The position numbers were made by a program, and so were the translations under genes. Shown here piece by piece: positions 1 through 11,489 of a DNA stretch of 64,000 nucleotides. The stretch's first letter is position 1. Each line of letters opens with the position of its first letter. This stretch comes from Euglena gracilis. Its lineage: Eukaryota; Euglenida; Euglenophyceae; Euglenales. The DNA lies in NCBI GenBank assembly GCA_039621445.1, contig CP154956.1, positions 49,564,826-49,628,825 of the forward strand, in the 5' to 3' direction. Below the pieces are notes generated by a model that ran no database searches, was not told where the DNA came from, and saw only the letters and a program-made list of their open reading frames with translations.

Positions 1-3000
1 AGGAGAGCCGCCTCGGGGAGGTGCGGGACCTCGCCTCCAAGGTGGACAAGCACCTCGGCCTGGAGGTGTGTGTTGGACGTTGGCCCAGATTGGGGGGGGG
101 GAGGCGAGGGACAGGTGATGACAGCGCAGTTGGTGGTCTTCATTGTCGTTTCTTTCTTGAGAGAAGAAAATCCACCTCTTTAAGAGGAAGCAAGGTTAAA
201 CCATCACACAACACCTCTGGGCACATATTCATCTTGAGGTGCTGTACAAACAATGTGTGGGCCCCCGCAAATGTGCACAGGCGCACGCACACACATACGC
301 GCGCACACACACTCACACTCACATTCATACTCCTCGCACTCACACCTCAAGCAGGCAGCCGAGCAAGCACAAAAGCACAAGCAAATATTTGCTCTCTGCA
401 GGTGAAGCGGCGCACGGAGGCGGACCGGGGCATCCAGCAGGTATTTGAAGGCCGCCTGAAGGAGATTGCGGAGCGCATTGAGGCTGCGTATGCTGCGAAG
501 CTGGACGACATGAAGCTCAGCATCGATGTCCTCACAAAGGCTTGCTCTTCCAATGGACCAGAGATAGCATTTGCTGCAGGATTCGCATCCTTGTAGAGTG
601 TCAGAGAGAAAGCAAATGGAAGACACAAATAATGTGCAATAATGTGCACAATTTGATTGGCAACCCCCAGTTTGAAATTTGGCTGGATTTCAAGAACCTC
701 AGGATTTTATGTTGGGGGGGGTTATATTTGGGCAGAACAATCAAACGTATGCAAATAAAAGCATATATTCCCAAGACAATTTTGCATTTATTTTGCCCAA
801 TCCCACCGTATCTAAACGAAGTTCCAACTGGTTACCAGTTTTTTTTGGATCGAAAGTGCCAAAACAAATGGGGGTGTTCCCGGTGTCACGTTGCTGGTGC
901 AGCGCCTGTCGACACTTCTGTGGGGTTATATTTGGCTGCCGAATTGGGGTCCCCAGGGGTGATCTATATTTATGGTGTTTTGTGGGGTATTTTTAGGTGT
1001 TTGCATTTGAATAAATTCCAAACTCTGTGTTTAACCACTGTGTTTAACAGAACCATTTTTGACCCTGTTTGCTTTGCCCCAAGAGACAGAACAAATTCAG
1101 GTAATTTTAGGCTGAGGTCTCACCAGAGAATGGGGTCGGAAACCATTAGAAAAAAATTTGAAATATTACTGATTTCAATGATGTCATCATAACAATATTA
1201 TGTTTTAATTATAATATTATTATATTGTTTAATACAATAATAATAATGATGATGGTAAATAAAACATTAATAATATAATAATAAGATTAATAAATGATAG
1301 TTAATTATTAATAATAAAGATATAATAATAAATAATAAACAAATAATATTTGTTAATTATTCTATTTTAATATCATCCATTATGAATGAAGTGTAAATGT
1401 GAAAATATTTTAATTAAATTATTAAACTAAATGCTATTAAATAATATTATTAAAAAATATTATTATAATATTATATTATTATGTTATGGGGAAAATTTAA
1501 TGCAAATTTGGGGTACTCAAAAGTTTTTCCGTTAAATGTTATTTTTGTCCACCCTGTAATTATTGGTGCTCTTGTTTGGGGTTGTTGGTGCATCTGTGCT
1601 GAACATGTTCTCACAAAATGAAATTGCTGGGTGGATAGCGGAACTTTTCATAGCATGTGCGAGGGGCCCTTTCTTTGTGCCTCTTCTAGTCAGGTAATTG
1701 TTGTCGGCCTTCCTTTCACAGAAAGTGGTGTCGTTGGAGAAGGAGTTGGTGTCGGAGAGGGAGCGCACCGCACGACTGGCGTCGGAGCTGCGCCACGCGT
1801 CTACCAACTCGGTGGCCGATGTGAAGGCTGCGCTTGAGCAGGAGAAGGTGTGCCTGTCAGAACAGAGTCTCAAACTGTTGTTAAATTCCTCGTTTTATTG
1901 CCGTCTCACTGAAGTGGGTCGTCAGCGCTTTGGCATCCCCTCTCTTTTTCTTGGGACCCGTTTCCCACACGTTTTAATGTTGCCATCGAACGCCTTTTGT
2001 TGTGTCTTTTGCCATTTCAGTGCTTAGTCCCTAAGACTCTTTTGACCAAAGCTATGAAATCCCTCCCGGAACATAGATCCTCTGAGGGTTTTGAGGTTTT
2101 TCCCCAAGGTAGAAAATCATCAACTCCCCTCCAAAAAACACAGGATAGTTTGGGGGTAAAATGACGCATACAATAGGGGAAGAATAGGGGAAGAATCATA
2201 TCAAGGAAACATGCAACATACAAAAATTTATGTAAAAATCGGGGGTCTTTTTTGAGTTTCAAAAATTCCGAAAAATATACCCACAAAATTAATATACCCC
2301 CTTCACCCCAAATTTTGGATGCCCAAATAAGATGATGATGATGATGACGACGACGACGACGACGATGACGATGATAAACCCCAAATCAGATTCATCAAAT
2401 CAAACCTCAAAATAAGAACCTGCCCCCTCTTTACAACCCCGGTGTGAGCGGAAGAGGTCCAAAAATACCCCCTATTTTTGCACCACGGGGGTAAAACAAG
2501 GTATTTGGGGTAGTTTTGTAGTGTTTTTTTTTGCCAAAGCCTCATAAGTTGGGCCCACCACACCTGCCTTTTCGGCACACTGTGTGTTCTTTGGCAGACT
2601 TTTTTTTCTTGCTTCTTCCTGAATTTTCCCTCTTGGGTGTTATCAATCATGGTTTGGTGGTTGGGCCTGGGGGACTAAGTCTCAGCTTATAACCAGGTTT
2701 TGTGTAGTGCTGAGCTCTTTACATGTGCGATGGTGCCATGCTGCAACAGGTGTTTGGAGCGTGTGACAGCCAGGGCGGCCTGGCCCAGCCCGGCGGCCTA
2801 AACTCCCGACACGTCCCGGCTTGCGGCCCGGCCCGGCACCCCGACGGCCCGGCGGCCGGGCACAAAACTTTTTTGGCCCAAATATGACCCAAAAACGGGG
2901 GGCTGCGGGGTCGAAAAAACACTCATTTTTGGCTTGAAAATAGGTTTTCTGGGTCCGGGAGGCCAAAAATAGCATGGTTTCGAGCAATTTTTTTTCATTT

Positions 3001-6000
3001 TTTTTCGACTTTTTTGACCCAGAAATGACTTTGGGGCTGAAAACGGGGGACAGGGGGGTCGAAAAACGCTCATTTTCGGCTCGGAAACAGTTTTTCCGGG
3101 TCCGGGAGGCCAAAAAAACATGGTTTTGGGCAAAAAAATGTCCATTTTTCGACTTTTTTTTTGACCCAAAAATGGTTGAAAACGGCTAAGTCAAAGCAGG
3201 CTAAATCTGTGCAAAATGGCCAAAATTCGCCGAAAAATGGCTAGGAGGGAGGGAAATCATAATACTGTTAGATGGGGCATTTTAAGGGCTTCAATTTAGG
3301 TCTCCGGACATTTCTTTTGATTCCCAACCATTTTTGAGAAATTTCAGGAAATCGATTTTTTGACCCGCCGAAGAAGACGGCTGAACAAGGCTAAGTCGCA
3401 AGCCCACCGCGCTGTTTTGGGCCGAAAATCGGCCAAATTTCGGGCCAGACGGGGAGTTGCGGGGATATCAAAATATTGTTCTACAGGGCATTTTAAGGCT
3501 TCAAATTAGGTGTCTGCACTTTTCTTTTGATTCTGCTTCATTTCCGAGATATTTTGAAAACATCGATTTTTTGACCCCAAAAACAGCCCAAAATGGCCCC
3601 TGAAATGGGCCAAAATTGGCCGGAAAATGGCCGTAACTTGGGCTACACGAAGAGTTGGGGGAAAGGTAAACCATGGTCGGTTAGATCATTCCAAGGGATT
3701 TTTGGTCTCCGGACATTTTCTTTGATTTTGCTTCATTGTCAAGATATTTTGGAAAAATCGATTTTTTTTTATACCAAAAAGACCCCAAAGGCACCCAAAA
3801 TGGCCGTTTTGGGCCACAAAGGCGCGCTGTAACAGGCTAGGCGTGTCGGCGGCCAAAACGGCGAATGGGGGGTGATAGAGGGCCTCTTTCATCAGACCGA
3901 CATTTCTGGAAATAATGTGCGTTTTCTCGAGATATTTTTGAAAAATCGATTTTTTGACCGAAAATCTCACCCTGGTGATATGGCAGAGTCGGAAGGGGGG
4001 GGGGCGGGCCAATCCTACCCAGTTTGGACCCTTTTACGGGTGAATAACTCGGGCCTGGCGTGGAGTTGGGGTCAAACGGAGGTGATTCAGAAATTTGGGG
4101 TCCGGTCGTTTGCGCCTGAATAAAAAAATCCGGGAACGGGGCCGGGATCATGGTGATAATCTGCCGGTTCCCGAGGTGGCCCCGAGGGGGGAGGGGGGGG
4201 GGGGGGGGGGGGGGTGTTCGAGGGATAAGAGCACCAAACAGGGGATGAAGTGGTCCTCGCTGATTTTTCTGACCTTTACCCCTGCACAGTTGTCAGTGCC
4301 CAAAACCATTGATGGATCGATTAATCATTTTTTCCTAAAAACTTGTTGCGGTAAAATGTTTTTTTACTCGTGACCTTAAATCTCATTTCATGTGCTTATT
4401 CATCAAAAAGCAACCCATTCTGGATTCCGGATTTTTTTTGTGTTTACCATTTTCTTTTTTTATTTTATATATTTTTAATTTATTTTTTGGAGGAAGGGTT
4501 CGCATAAAAATTGGTGAATCGTGGGTTGATGGGCGGGCCTACACATACACAAGCATCGATGCGTGCGTGTGGCCAATGATGATCCCTCCTGGGATGCGAA
4601 CACACCTTCTATTTCTCCCTTCAGGCCACCCGCCTTGAGCGAGAAGCCCAAAGCAGGCTTGTGGTGCTCATTTGATTGATTGGCTGACCAACACAGATGG
4701 TTTGATGTCGTGTCGCCTCATGGTGCACACCTTCCCTTTCCATTTTGGAGTATCTTTTGCCGCCATTCTCCCTGGCCCCTTACCGAAGCCTGGCCGCAAT
4801 TCTGAAGAAAATTGCGCAGGACACGCGCCAGACCCAGGAGAAGGTGGAGCTGGAGAAGGCGGAGAGGTGTCTTCTCGCTCTCCAGACCCCGCAATCTCTG
4901 ACCTCCAGGGCCATCCACACTGTCTGAGCAAACGGATTTACAGATTGTGTTGTCCATGTTGGAATTCGGAGGCTCTCCTGTGTATTACTGTTTGCAGGCT
5001 TTCGAAGTTCATGAGTCGGCGCACGCGGGGCCAGCACCTGAGTGCCACAGGCTCTGCTCCCATTCTCTGATCTCGTTGATCTGATTCTGCTCCCATTCTC
5101 TGCCCTCCATCCCCAGAGGACGGACAGTGCCGTGTGGTTGCCTCGCCAGGACCGCCGCCGTCACCACCGTGCGGGAGGAGCTGTCGAAAGAGCTGCGCTA
5201 CTCCGACAACATCAACGAGAAGTTCCGCGCCAAGGTGCCCCCCCCCCCGGTCCGGTCCCAGTGCTTGGTCAGTGGTCCCCCAAAACAAAGGGCCGGGACC
5301 CAGCCAGCCCAGCCGAACATTGTGCAGTGGGGGACGGAAGGTTCAGCAACCGGTTCTTCTGGCAATGGAACGGGCAAGCACCTATAGTCAAAATGGCCGA
5401 AAATGGCCGAAAATGGCCGAAAATGGCCGAAAATGGCCGAAAATGAAATTTTGGGCTCTATAGGTGGGGGTCCCGAAAATGGCCGAAAATGGCCGAAAAT
5501 GGCCGAAAATGGCCGAAAATGGCCGAAAATGAGAAAAAAATCATTGCAAAAATTTTCGAGTTTTTTTTTGCCCAACAGCTTTGCCCAACGCCTGAGGGGC
5601 GATTTCCAGTGCGACTGATTCTTGTCTCTGTGCAGCCTCTGTTCTCCTGCCATTATGCCTGGCACTGCAACACATGCTGCTCAAAGAACCACCTCCGAAA
5701 AGGTTATTTGGGCTTTGATGACATTTCAGAAAATTTTGGTGACAAAGGACGATGCTGGCATTTTTTTTGTATTTTTTGAAGAATAAAACCCATTTTTGGG
5801 ATAATTTCTCCACAAATCTCCAGTATTACGCCCATTTTGGCCATTTTTGGATCAATTTTTGCTGATTTTGGGGTATTTTGCACTGATTTGGCAAATATTG
5901 TGCTAAGTTGGGTCAATATGAGCTCATTTATGACATTTCCGGCCATTTTGCGCCATTTTGGTGATTTGGGTTATTTTTCACTTTTTTTTGTGGACATTGT

Positions 6001-8818
6001 TGGCGTTTTTGGGCAATTTTTGGTTATTTCAAGCCATTTTAGGTCATTTTGTGTGCTTTTGGGGACTTTTTGTGACAATTCTGGGCTTTTTGTGGTCATT
6101 TTTTGGGTTTTTGCGGTAGGTTGGGAGCCAATGGATGAAGACATTAGGCAAGACACAAATATTGGACAAGACGAATTGAATGGAGATATTGGACAAGATG
6201 CAATGATTGCAGATATTGGACAAGATGCAATGGATTACCACCTGTCGGAGCCCGCATTTACGTCCGCTACGTTCCTGGTCGGTCCTCTTCCCTGTCCCAC
6301 TCCCACTCCCGGGCCCACATTCCCTGCCCCTGGACTGGCAACCACCCCCACAGCTCGCCGGGGCCCCACCGCCCCTCGCTCTCTCGGTAGCCCCACCCCA
6401 AGAAGACCAAGGACCCGAAGCCCGAAACCCAAAGCCATGAAACCCATTAGATCCTCCTGCACTGGGAGTGCGCAGCGCACCCTCTCTGTTTCTCCCGATG
6501 CCTCTGCCCCTCTTCTCCCTTCTCCAACCACCCCCTCCCTACACACGCTGCTCGACACTCTACACATCATTCAGGAGCAGCTCGACGGCTTGCGGCTGAC
6601 CATCTATGCAGCTGCTGATCCCGAGCAAGGACATCAACGCCATTCTCGGGACCCATCTGAGGGTCCAAACCGCCAGCGGCGGAGTCGTTCATCGCGGCAG
6701 AGGAAGCCAAGCAGTCCGCCTCCCGCCCACATACACCCCACCAGCTCATCGCCCTCGCGGTGCAGTTGCCGCCACCATCGTCAGCATCGTAGCAGCTGGT
6801 GCAGCCCAAGCAACGCCAACAACGCCAACAAGGAGGCCCATGCCGCGCGGAGCAACAGGTGTCCCGAACCCCGGCTCATTCGGGCTGGTATCCCGAGCCC
6901 CGCAGGCCCGGCCGGTTGCGGGTGGGCGAGCATCCCGTGCGGAGCCTCTCCCCAAACCCGGCCAGGTGCCCTCCCCCCCCTCCCCTCCTCCCTGCCCTCC
7001 CATTCCCCCGGTCCTCTCCAACAGAAAAAATGGATGCAGATACTGAACAAGATGCAGATGCTGGACAAGATGTATATGCTGCAGAAATTGGGCAATTGGG
7101 TGAGCGCATTTGATGTCAATATTTCAACATTATGTGCTGATCACATGTTTGCTTGCTTTTGCTCTGAGCTCAAGCCGAGCGCACTTTCTTCCAACTTCGC
7201 CACATCCAGACGGATGATCATCTCATCATGACAGATGAAATTTAACATCAAGGCTTCTTTGAAGTGATGGATTTATGCCATTTAGATTTTTCACGATATT
7301 GCAACCAATTTCTTTTGACCTCTTTAATCCCTGAGCACCCATTCCAAACGGACCTCTTTGGATGTGTTGGCTTGATTTGTTGCTCACAACTACTTTCACG
7401 TTGCATGAATGATCAAATGCATTGTTGGTATGAAAGGATTTTAAGGTAATTTTACCCCCCACCTATAGGAAAAAATGGCCGAAAATGGCCGAAAATGGCC
7501 GAAAATGGCCGAAAATGGCCGAAAATGGCCGAAAATGGCAAAAATCGGGGTGTCAACTATAGGTGCTTGGCCTCGGCCTACCGGGGGGGGGGGGGAATTT
7601 TGCCCTAGAGAAAATTTGCACGGACAAATTTCGCGGAAGCAAATCCCGCAAAATATTTCCGGACCTTTTTAAGGAATCCCGCGAAATTTTTGTCCATGTA
7701 TTCCCTTTCAGGTGCTCAAGGCTTCCCTTTTTTGCTTCACAGAGGAAAATCCCGCGAAATATTTCCGGACATTTTTGAGGAATCACACGAAATTTGTCGT
7801 CCGCGAAATTTGTCGCCGCAAAATTTCTGTGGCACGAAAATTTCCCCCCCGGTACAAGGTCCCCACCGTATATTTATTTAACACCTGTGTGACCCCACCC
7901 CCAGGGGGGGTTTCGAGAGTGGGTGGGTGGGTGGGATTTGCTATGGGTCAGGTTTTTGCCCGGCCAAAGGCCGAGCCAGAAAAAATTTTCAGCATTTTTG
8001 GGCGATTTTGGTGGATTTTTTTGGGTGGGTGGGTGGGTGGGTGGTGGGTTGGTGGTTAATCCGGGGGGGGGGGGAGTTTGTGGGGGGGGTTTTCTAAAAA
8101 AGGGGGGGGGTGGGGGGGTGGGTGGGTGGGTGGGTTTGGGCCCGGGAAAAAGTGGACACCTGTGGTCCCCATTCAGTGCAAATTTCTGATTTCGACACCC
8201 CCTCAGATCCAGGTGGTGTGAGGCACCGGGTATGAGTCCGGCAGGTGCCCTGGGAGATTTAGGTCTTTTTCCACTGTGAAGTTCATCATCAGAGTGTGTA
8301 AATTGGTGAAAATTTTTAATTTTAGGATTTAGGTTTGGTTAAGATCCTCCTAAAGTTCTTCCTGAATCTGGGCCCAATTTCACGCCTAATTTTTGGCGAA
8401 ATCACAACCCTAAAAACTCAAAGACCTCGTGTTTGACCTATGTTTTTTTTTTGAGACGTTCCGGCGGTTTGCACCAGAAGTGTCCCGCCAGATCCACACC
8501 CAGCCCCCTTTCTGGGGAGGGCCCGATTTAAGCCGGCGTCTTTGACCCGACGAATGATGAACGTTTTGTCGGCGTTTCTGAGACGTATTTCATCCCGACT
8601 TTTTTCCCCAATTTGGGCGAGGAGCCTTGGCAGGTCGCCCCTCCCCCGCAACGGCCCCCCGCCCCACCCCGCGCCAGACGCTGGACGAGCTGGACGCGCT
8701 GAAGGCGGCCCTCAAGGGCGAGGCCCAGGCCCGGGAGAGCGGCGAGGAGACGCTCGCCCACAGCCTGGGTGTGGTGGTCGGCGAGTTCAAGTCCACCGTG
8801 GCGCTGCTGAGCAAGTGA
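1..8818 (+). CDS. SF-assemblin-like protein (striated flagellar-root fibre), 3' eight exons; 5' end outside window
   Basis: Exons read as 1-65, 402-539, 1722-1847, 4625-4660, about 4751 or 4789-4866, 4998-5041, 5119-5234 and 8678-8818, with stop TGA at 8816-8818. The joined product (about 245 residues) is nearly all charged heptad-like coiled coil: EVRDLASKVDKHLGLE, then VKRRTEADRGIQQVFEGRL, KVVSLEKELVSERERTARL, ATRLEREAQSRL, VREELSKELRYSDNINEKF and LKGEAQARESGEETLAHSL. The RRxEAxxxIQxxFE step, the repeated 'ERxxRxxxL' segments and the final 'ExxARExxEExLAxxL' block are what I expect of SF-assemblin/beta-giardin proteins, which polymerise into 2-nm filaments of basal-body-associated roots. 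The length fits a protein of about 270-300 residues missing its head. Phases agree at every junction except the start of exon 5. Exon 2 to 3 needs a GC donor at 540. The family call is from pattern memory, not a search. Confidence 0.75.
66..401 (+). other. Intron 1 of the SF-assemblin-like gene
   Basis: It starts GTGTGT after exon 1 and ends CTCTCTGCAG before exon 2. It contains a G run near 92-101 and an impure CA/CG dinucleotide tract at about 280-345. No gene is seen. Confidence 0.6.
540..1721 (+). other. Intron 2, GC donor, with AT-rich core
   Basis: Phase-0 continuity between the lysine codon ending at 539 and the lysine codon starting at 1722 requires the intron to begin GC at 540. It ends TCCTTTCACAG. 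Positions 1195-1500 are almost pure A/T (ATTAATAAT-type repeats). No coding signal is seen. Confidence 0.5.
2331..2376. repeat. GAT/GAC trinucleotide microsatellite
   Basis: About 15 uninterrupted triplets change from GAT to GAC and back to GAT. Confidence 0.85.
2887..3130. repeat. Two direct copies of a unit of about 149 bp
   Basis: The segment from about 2887 to 2980 (GGGGTCGAAAAA ... CTCATTTT ... GGGTCCGGGAGGCCAAAAA ... CATGGTTT) recurs at about 3036-3127 with roughly 80-85% identity by eye. Confidence 0.65.
3250..3970. repeat. Four degenerate tandem copies of a unit of about 190-205 bp
   Basis: Each copy has 'ggcattttaagg'-like text, 'gtctccggacatttctttgatt'-like text, then a pyrimidine-rich stretch ending in 'ATCGATTTTTTGACC' (ends near 3365, 3575, 3765 and 3957). 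Divergence increases toward the last copy. Confidence 0.65.
5378..5532 (+). repeat. Decamer-array element, copy 1 (AAAATGGCCG arrays with CACCTATAG boundaries)
   Basis: It starts with GCACCTATAG at about 5378-5388, then five to six copies of the 10-bp unit AAAATGGCCG. Next come CTATAGGTGGGGGTCCC at about 5458-5474, a second array of six units, and AAAATGAGAAAAA. The reverse complement of the same plan is seen at 56118-56243. Confidence 0.75.
5757..6240 (+). repeat. Dispersed repeat of about 480 bp, copy A (partner inverted at about 27180-27690)
   Basis: From 'GCATTTTTTTTGTATTTTTTG' through 'GGGAGCCAATGGATGAAGACAT', the reverse complement of 27680-27190 can be followed nearly base by base, with an estimated 85% identity. 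The 3' part is a degenerate run of 'ATTGGACAAGATGCA'-type units. Confidence 0.75.
6241..7025. other. GC-rich proline-rich insert splitting the ACAAGATGCA repeat
   Basis: The 'GGACAAGATGCA' units stop at about 6231 and resume at about 7030 (GATGCAGATACTGAACAAG). The roughly 790 bases between are C-rich and open in several frames on +. One frame has a short helical-looking stretch, LLDTLHIIQEQLDGLRLTIY (about 6548-6607). A shifted frame follows with proline and alanine-rich text. No start, splice sites or family are recognisable. It could be a retroposed or captured gene fragment inside the intron, or simply non-coding GC-rich DNA. Confidence 0.35.
7460..7570 (-). repeat. Decamer-array element, copy 2
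   Basis: It reads CACCTATAGG, about seven AAAATGGCCG units (7474-7540), then CAACTATAGGTGCTTGG at about 7553-7570. Relative to the 'GCACCTATAG' end, the array runs in the opposite orientation to copy 1. Confidence 0.7.
7571..8677 (+). other. Last part of SF-assemblin intron 7
   Basis: It holds two direct copies of a block containing 'AATCCCGCGAAAT' and 'ATTTCCGGAC' (about 7638-7690 and 7748-7798), a GGGT/GGGTGGG tract (about 7917-8145) with long G runs, and a C-rich acceptor region before the last exon. No exon was found between 5234 and 8678. Confidence 0.45.
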
Positions 8819-8909
8819 GGCCCGCCCGACCCGCCGAGGGTCGGCCGAGGGGCGGGGGCAGGGTTTGGTTCAACCACGCTAGGGGGGGGGGGGTGGCAAG
8901 GGCTCTAGG

Positions 8910-10046
8910 CGGTAGACTGGGGGGGGGGGTCCTGGGTGGTCGGCCGACTAGTCGGCCGACCACCCAATTGGTCGGCCAACTAGGCCTGGTCGGCAGCTAG
9001 TCGGCGAGACGGGGGGGGGTCCTGGGTGGTCGGCGGATTAGTCGGCCGACCACCCACTCTAATGTAGTTACGGGCCAGTCTCGGCGACTTTTTATGAAGA
9101 AAATTGTATGCAAACTAGTCGGTGGCTAGTCGGTGGTCATAAAAATGGTCTGTGGCGGGTCCAAACCACCCGGAAATGGCCCGGATGGGTCCAAATAAGT
9201 GCCTTACACCAACAGGAACACCTTCAGATGGAAATCTTTGGTCGGTGGGGGTCAGTGGGCCCTTGATGGGTGTCCGGAGGGGTAAAAACCCAATGATGAA
9301 ACAGGGATTACATGAAAATCCTTTAGAAATGCAAGCATTCTGCATCACGACAGGCTGAAAACTCCCCCCTCCACCCCCATCCGAGCCTCAGATAACAAAA
9401 TCCCTTCTGTGTTGGCATCATACTCGGGGGCTAAGTCGTTTTCTGGCTCACTTTGGCATAGGCGGGGGGGCTCCGCACCCCCCCCCCCTCAAATAACAAA
9501 ATCCCTTCTATGTTGGCAACATACTCCGGGGTTAAGTCGTTTTTTGTGGCTCACTTTGGCATAGGAGGGGGGGGGGGGCTCCGCCCCCCACCCCCCGCAC
9601 CCCCCCCTCAAATAACAAAATCCCTTCTATGTTGGCAATAGAATTGGAGGGCTAAGTCCTTTTTGTGCAAAATTTGACTTATATTGACTTATATACAACG
9701 GGGAGAGGTGTTCTTTTGCCAAAAGTGGCCCAAAATGGACATTTTGCCCCCAGTTTTTTGCATATTCACCCCGGATTGGGGGGTTCTGGAGCCATTTGGG
9801 TGGGTTTTGACTGGTTTTGGGGTGATTTGAACAAAAATTTTTCTCAGGGGGGGGGGCTTAAAAGTCGGCGAAACTGGCCCGTAACTACATTAGAGTGGGT
9901 GGTCGGCCGACTAGTCGGCCGACCACCCAGGACCCCCCCCCCCCGTCTCGCCGACTAGCTGCCGACCAGGCCTAGTCGGCCGACCAGTTGGGTGGTCGGC
10001 CGACTAGTCGGCCGACCACCCAGGACCCCCCCCCCCCAGTCTACCG
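8910..10046. mobile_element. Fold-back (MITE-like) element with inverted arms of about 185 bp
   Basis: The left arm, 8910 to about 9092 (CGGTAGACTGG ... CTCGGCGACTTTTT), is matched in reverse complement by the right arm, about 9860-10046 (AAAGTCGGCGA ... CCAGTCTACCG). Both arms carry the perfect 20-bp palindrome TCGGCCGACTAGTCGGCCGA and G/C runs. The interior has no long ORF. It holds three imperfect tandem units (about 9392, 9491 and 9610) starting 'AATAACAAAATCCCTTCT'. No transposase is seen, so it would be non-autonomous. A clear target-site duplication was not found. Confidence 0.7.
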
Positions 10047-10114
10047 TCTGGCACCGGTGGCAAGGCTTCGCAAACCTTGCGGGTGGGTGTGCACTCAACC
10101 TGAGGCTCCAGCAG

Positions 10115-10201
10115 GAAAGCTGCCCTCCTTCCGGGGAGGGGGTGTCACAGCTCACAGAGCAAGTGGGGCGCAGGCACTCTGAGAAAGACCGGCCAGCCCA
10201 A
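10115..10201 (+). CDS. Candidate internal exon, polar peptide, unknown gene
   Basis: CTCCAGCAG at 10106-10114 could be an acceptor and AAG|GTAATT at 10202 is a good donor. The phase-0 frame reads ESCPPSGEGVSQLTEQVG and then RRHSEKDRPAQ. It lies just outside the fold-back element. It may belong to the + gene represented by the exons at 12646, 13342 and 25628. Weak on its own. Confidence 0.3.
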
Positions 10202-10779
10202 GGTAATTCCTCCAGGGATGAGGGACTGACTGCTTTTTCTGAAAAAAGAGTGGCTGATTGTGTAATCTTCGATATTTAACAATTGTTTGGGACCACCTGT
10301 TGGGATTTTTTATCACCCCCAAAATTTTTTTTGGTGGGTTTCTGCTGCAGAAAAAAGTCATACAGCACCGATATAAAACCCGGGTATATTATTTGGAGTT
10401 TGTGAGACACAACCGACGAATTGTCCAGGCATTTCTTCACCATCAAGAATAATATATTTTTCTTCCTTCACCTGGTCTTATTTGGGGGGTCTGTTTTGAG
10501 GTGTTTTGCTTAATCCAATCCATGGCCCCCAATTTTTTGTGGGAAAGCCCCAAAGAAGGAACAAGAAGTGAAATTTTGCATTGTCATCAAGAAAAAATTG
10601 CTCAACAGAATTCAAATTCAGCATTAAAAATGGAGGAAATTGAACTAAATCGAGAAAAAATGCACACTCATTTTTGGGTTATGAACACAGTTTTTTGGGA
10701 AGTCTTTCGTTTTATGTGTGTTCTTAAAAGTAATACACATGGACATCGACATAAACATGTATTGGGCTATCTATCTATG

Positions 10780-10810
<31 letters not shown>

Positions 10811-11341
10811 ATATATATATACACACACATATATGTATATATATGTATATATATGTATATGTACATGTATATTATTTTTTCTTAACCCGTAAACCCCCCC
10901 CCCCCCAAATAATAAGACCAGGATTAGTTTTGGGTCTTTACTGGAAACCTCCAGGGGGGGGGTCTTATTTTGGTGGGGGTCAGGCTGAGTTTTAAGGCGA
11001 GGCCGACTCCACCCTGGGTGGGGGGGCTTCTTGGGCAGGTAATCCAAGGCTCCCTGATCCGACCCCAGCGGGGGGGGGGGGGACGTCCAAAGGTGCCTAG
11101 GCATTTGGCCAAGGCACTTCTGGCGTCGACGGCACCGGAAACCCAGAAAAGCCCATTTTTGGGCATTTTTTTTGGGCCCATACGATCAGGAGGCACCGAG
11201 GGTGGACCTGCCTGCCCAGGCACTCCAGGGCAGTCCAAGAGGCTGGTCAAAATCAGCCTGGTGGGGGTGGTTTCCTCACCACGCCGTCCCCCACAACCTC
11301 GGCACCATTTTCCAGCCAATTGTTTCCCTGTGCAGTGAAAA
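10202..11341 (+). other. Non-coding stretch with ATCT/AT microsatellite
   Basis: It contains an (ATCT)n then (AT/GTAT)n tract at about 10768-10872 and C/G homopolymers. Open frames here are low-complexity shadows. No supported gene. Confidence 0.4.
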
Positions 11342-11489
11342 ATGTCAGGAGAACCAGTCATCCACCGCCCCCCCCCCCCACTGCCCCCGGAAGATTTGAG
11401 TAAGAGGAAAAAGAAGGCTCTGAGCCCCCCAGACCCCAGCCCCCCCCCCATGGGAGCAATCCCCGCAGATAACCCTGTCGCCTGCTAAA
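11342..11489 (+). CDS. Candidate first coding exon, proline- and lysine-rich N-terminus, unknown
   Basis: A pyrimidine-rich tract with TGTGCAG ends at about 11335, followed by AAAAATG. From ATG at 11342 the frame reads MSGEPVIHRPPP, PLPPEDLSKRKKKALSPPDP and so on to TAA at 11487-11489. An embedded consensus donor (GTAAGA after TTGA, about 11400) would end the exon earlier. A disordered, basic start like this is typical of many nuclear proteins. No family can be named. The poly-C tract inside makes the frame sensitive to one-base errors. Confidence 0.3.

Larger units (their letters stand above)
1848..4624 (+). other. Intron 3, repeat filled
   Basis: It opens GTGTGC and closes in a pyrimidine tract plus TTCAG. 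It contains a GAT/GAC triplet microsatellite (2331-2376), a GC-rich patch at 2760-2870, two tandem repeat blocks (about 2887-3130 and 3250-3970) and a long G run at about 4190-4213. No coding exon was found. Confidence 0.5.

Noticed and set aside
5837-7231. 464-codon + frame
   Set aside because: Its first part is a non-coding 480-bp repeat that recurs inverted at 27 kb, and its last part is a proline-rich C-rich insert. It is not a continuous gene.
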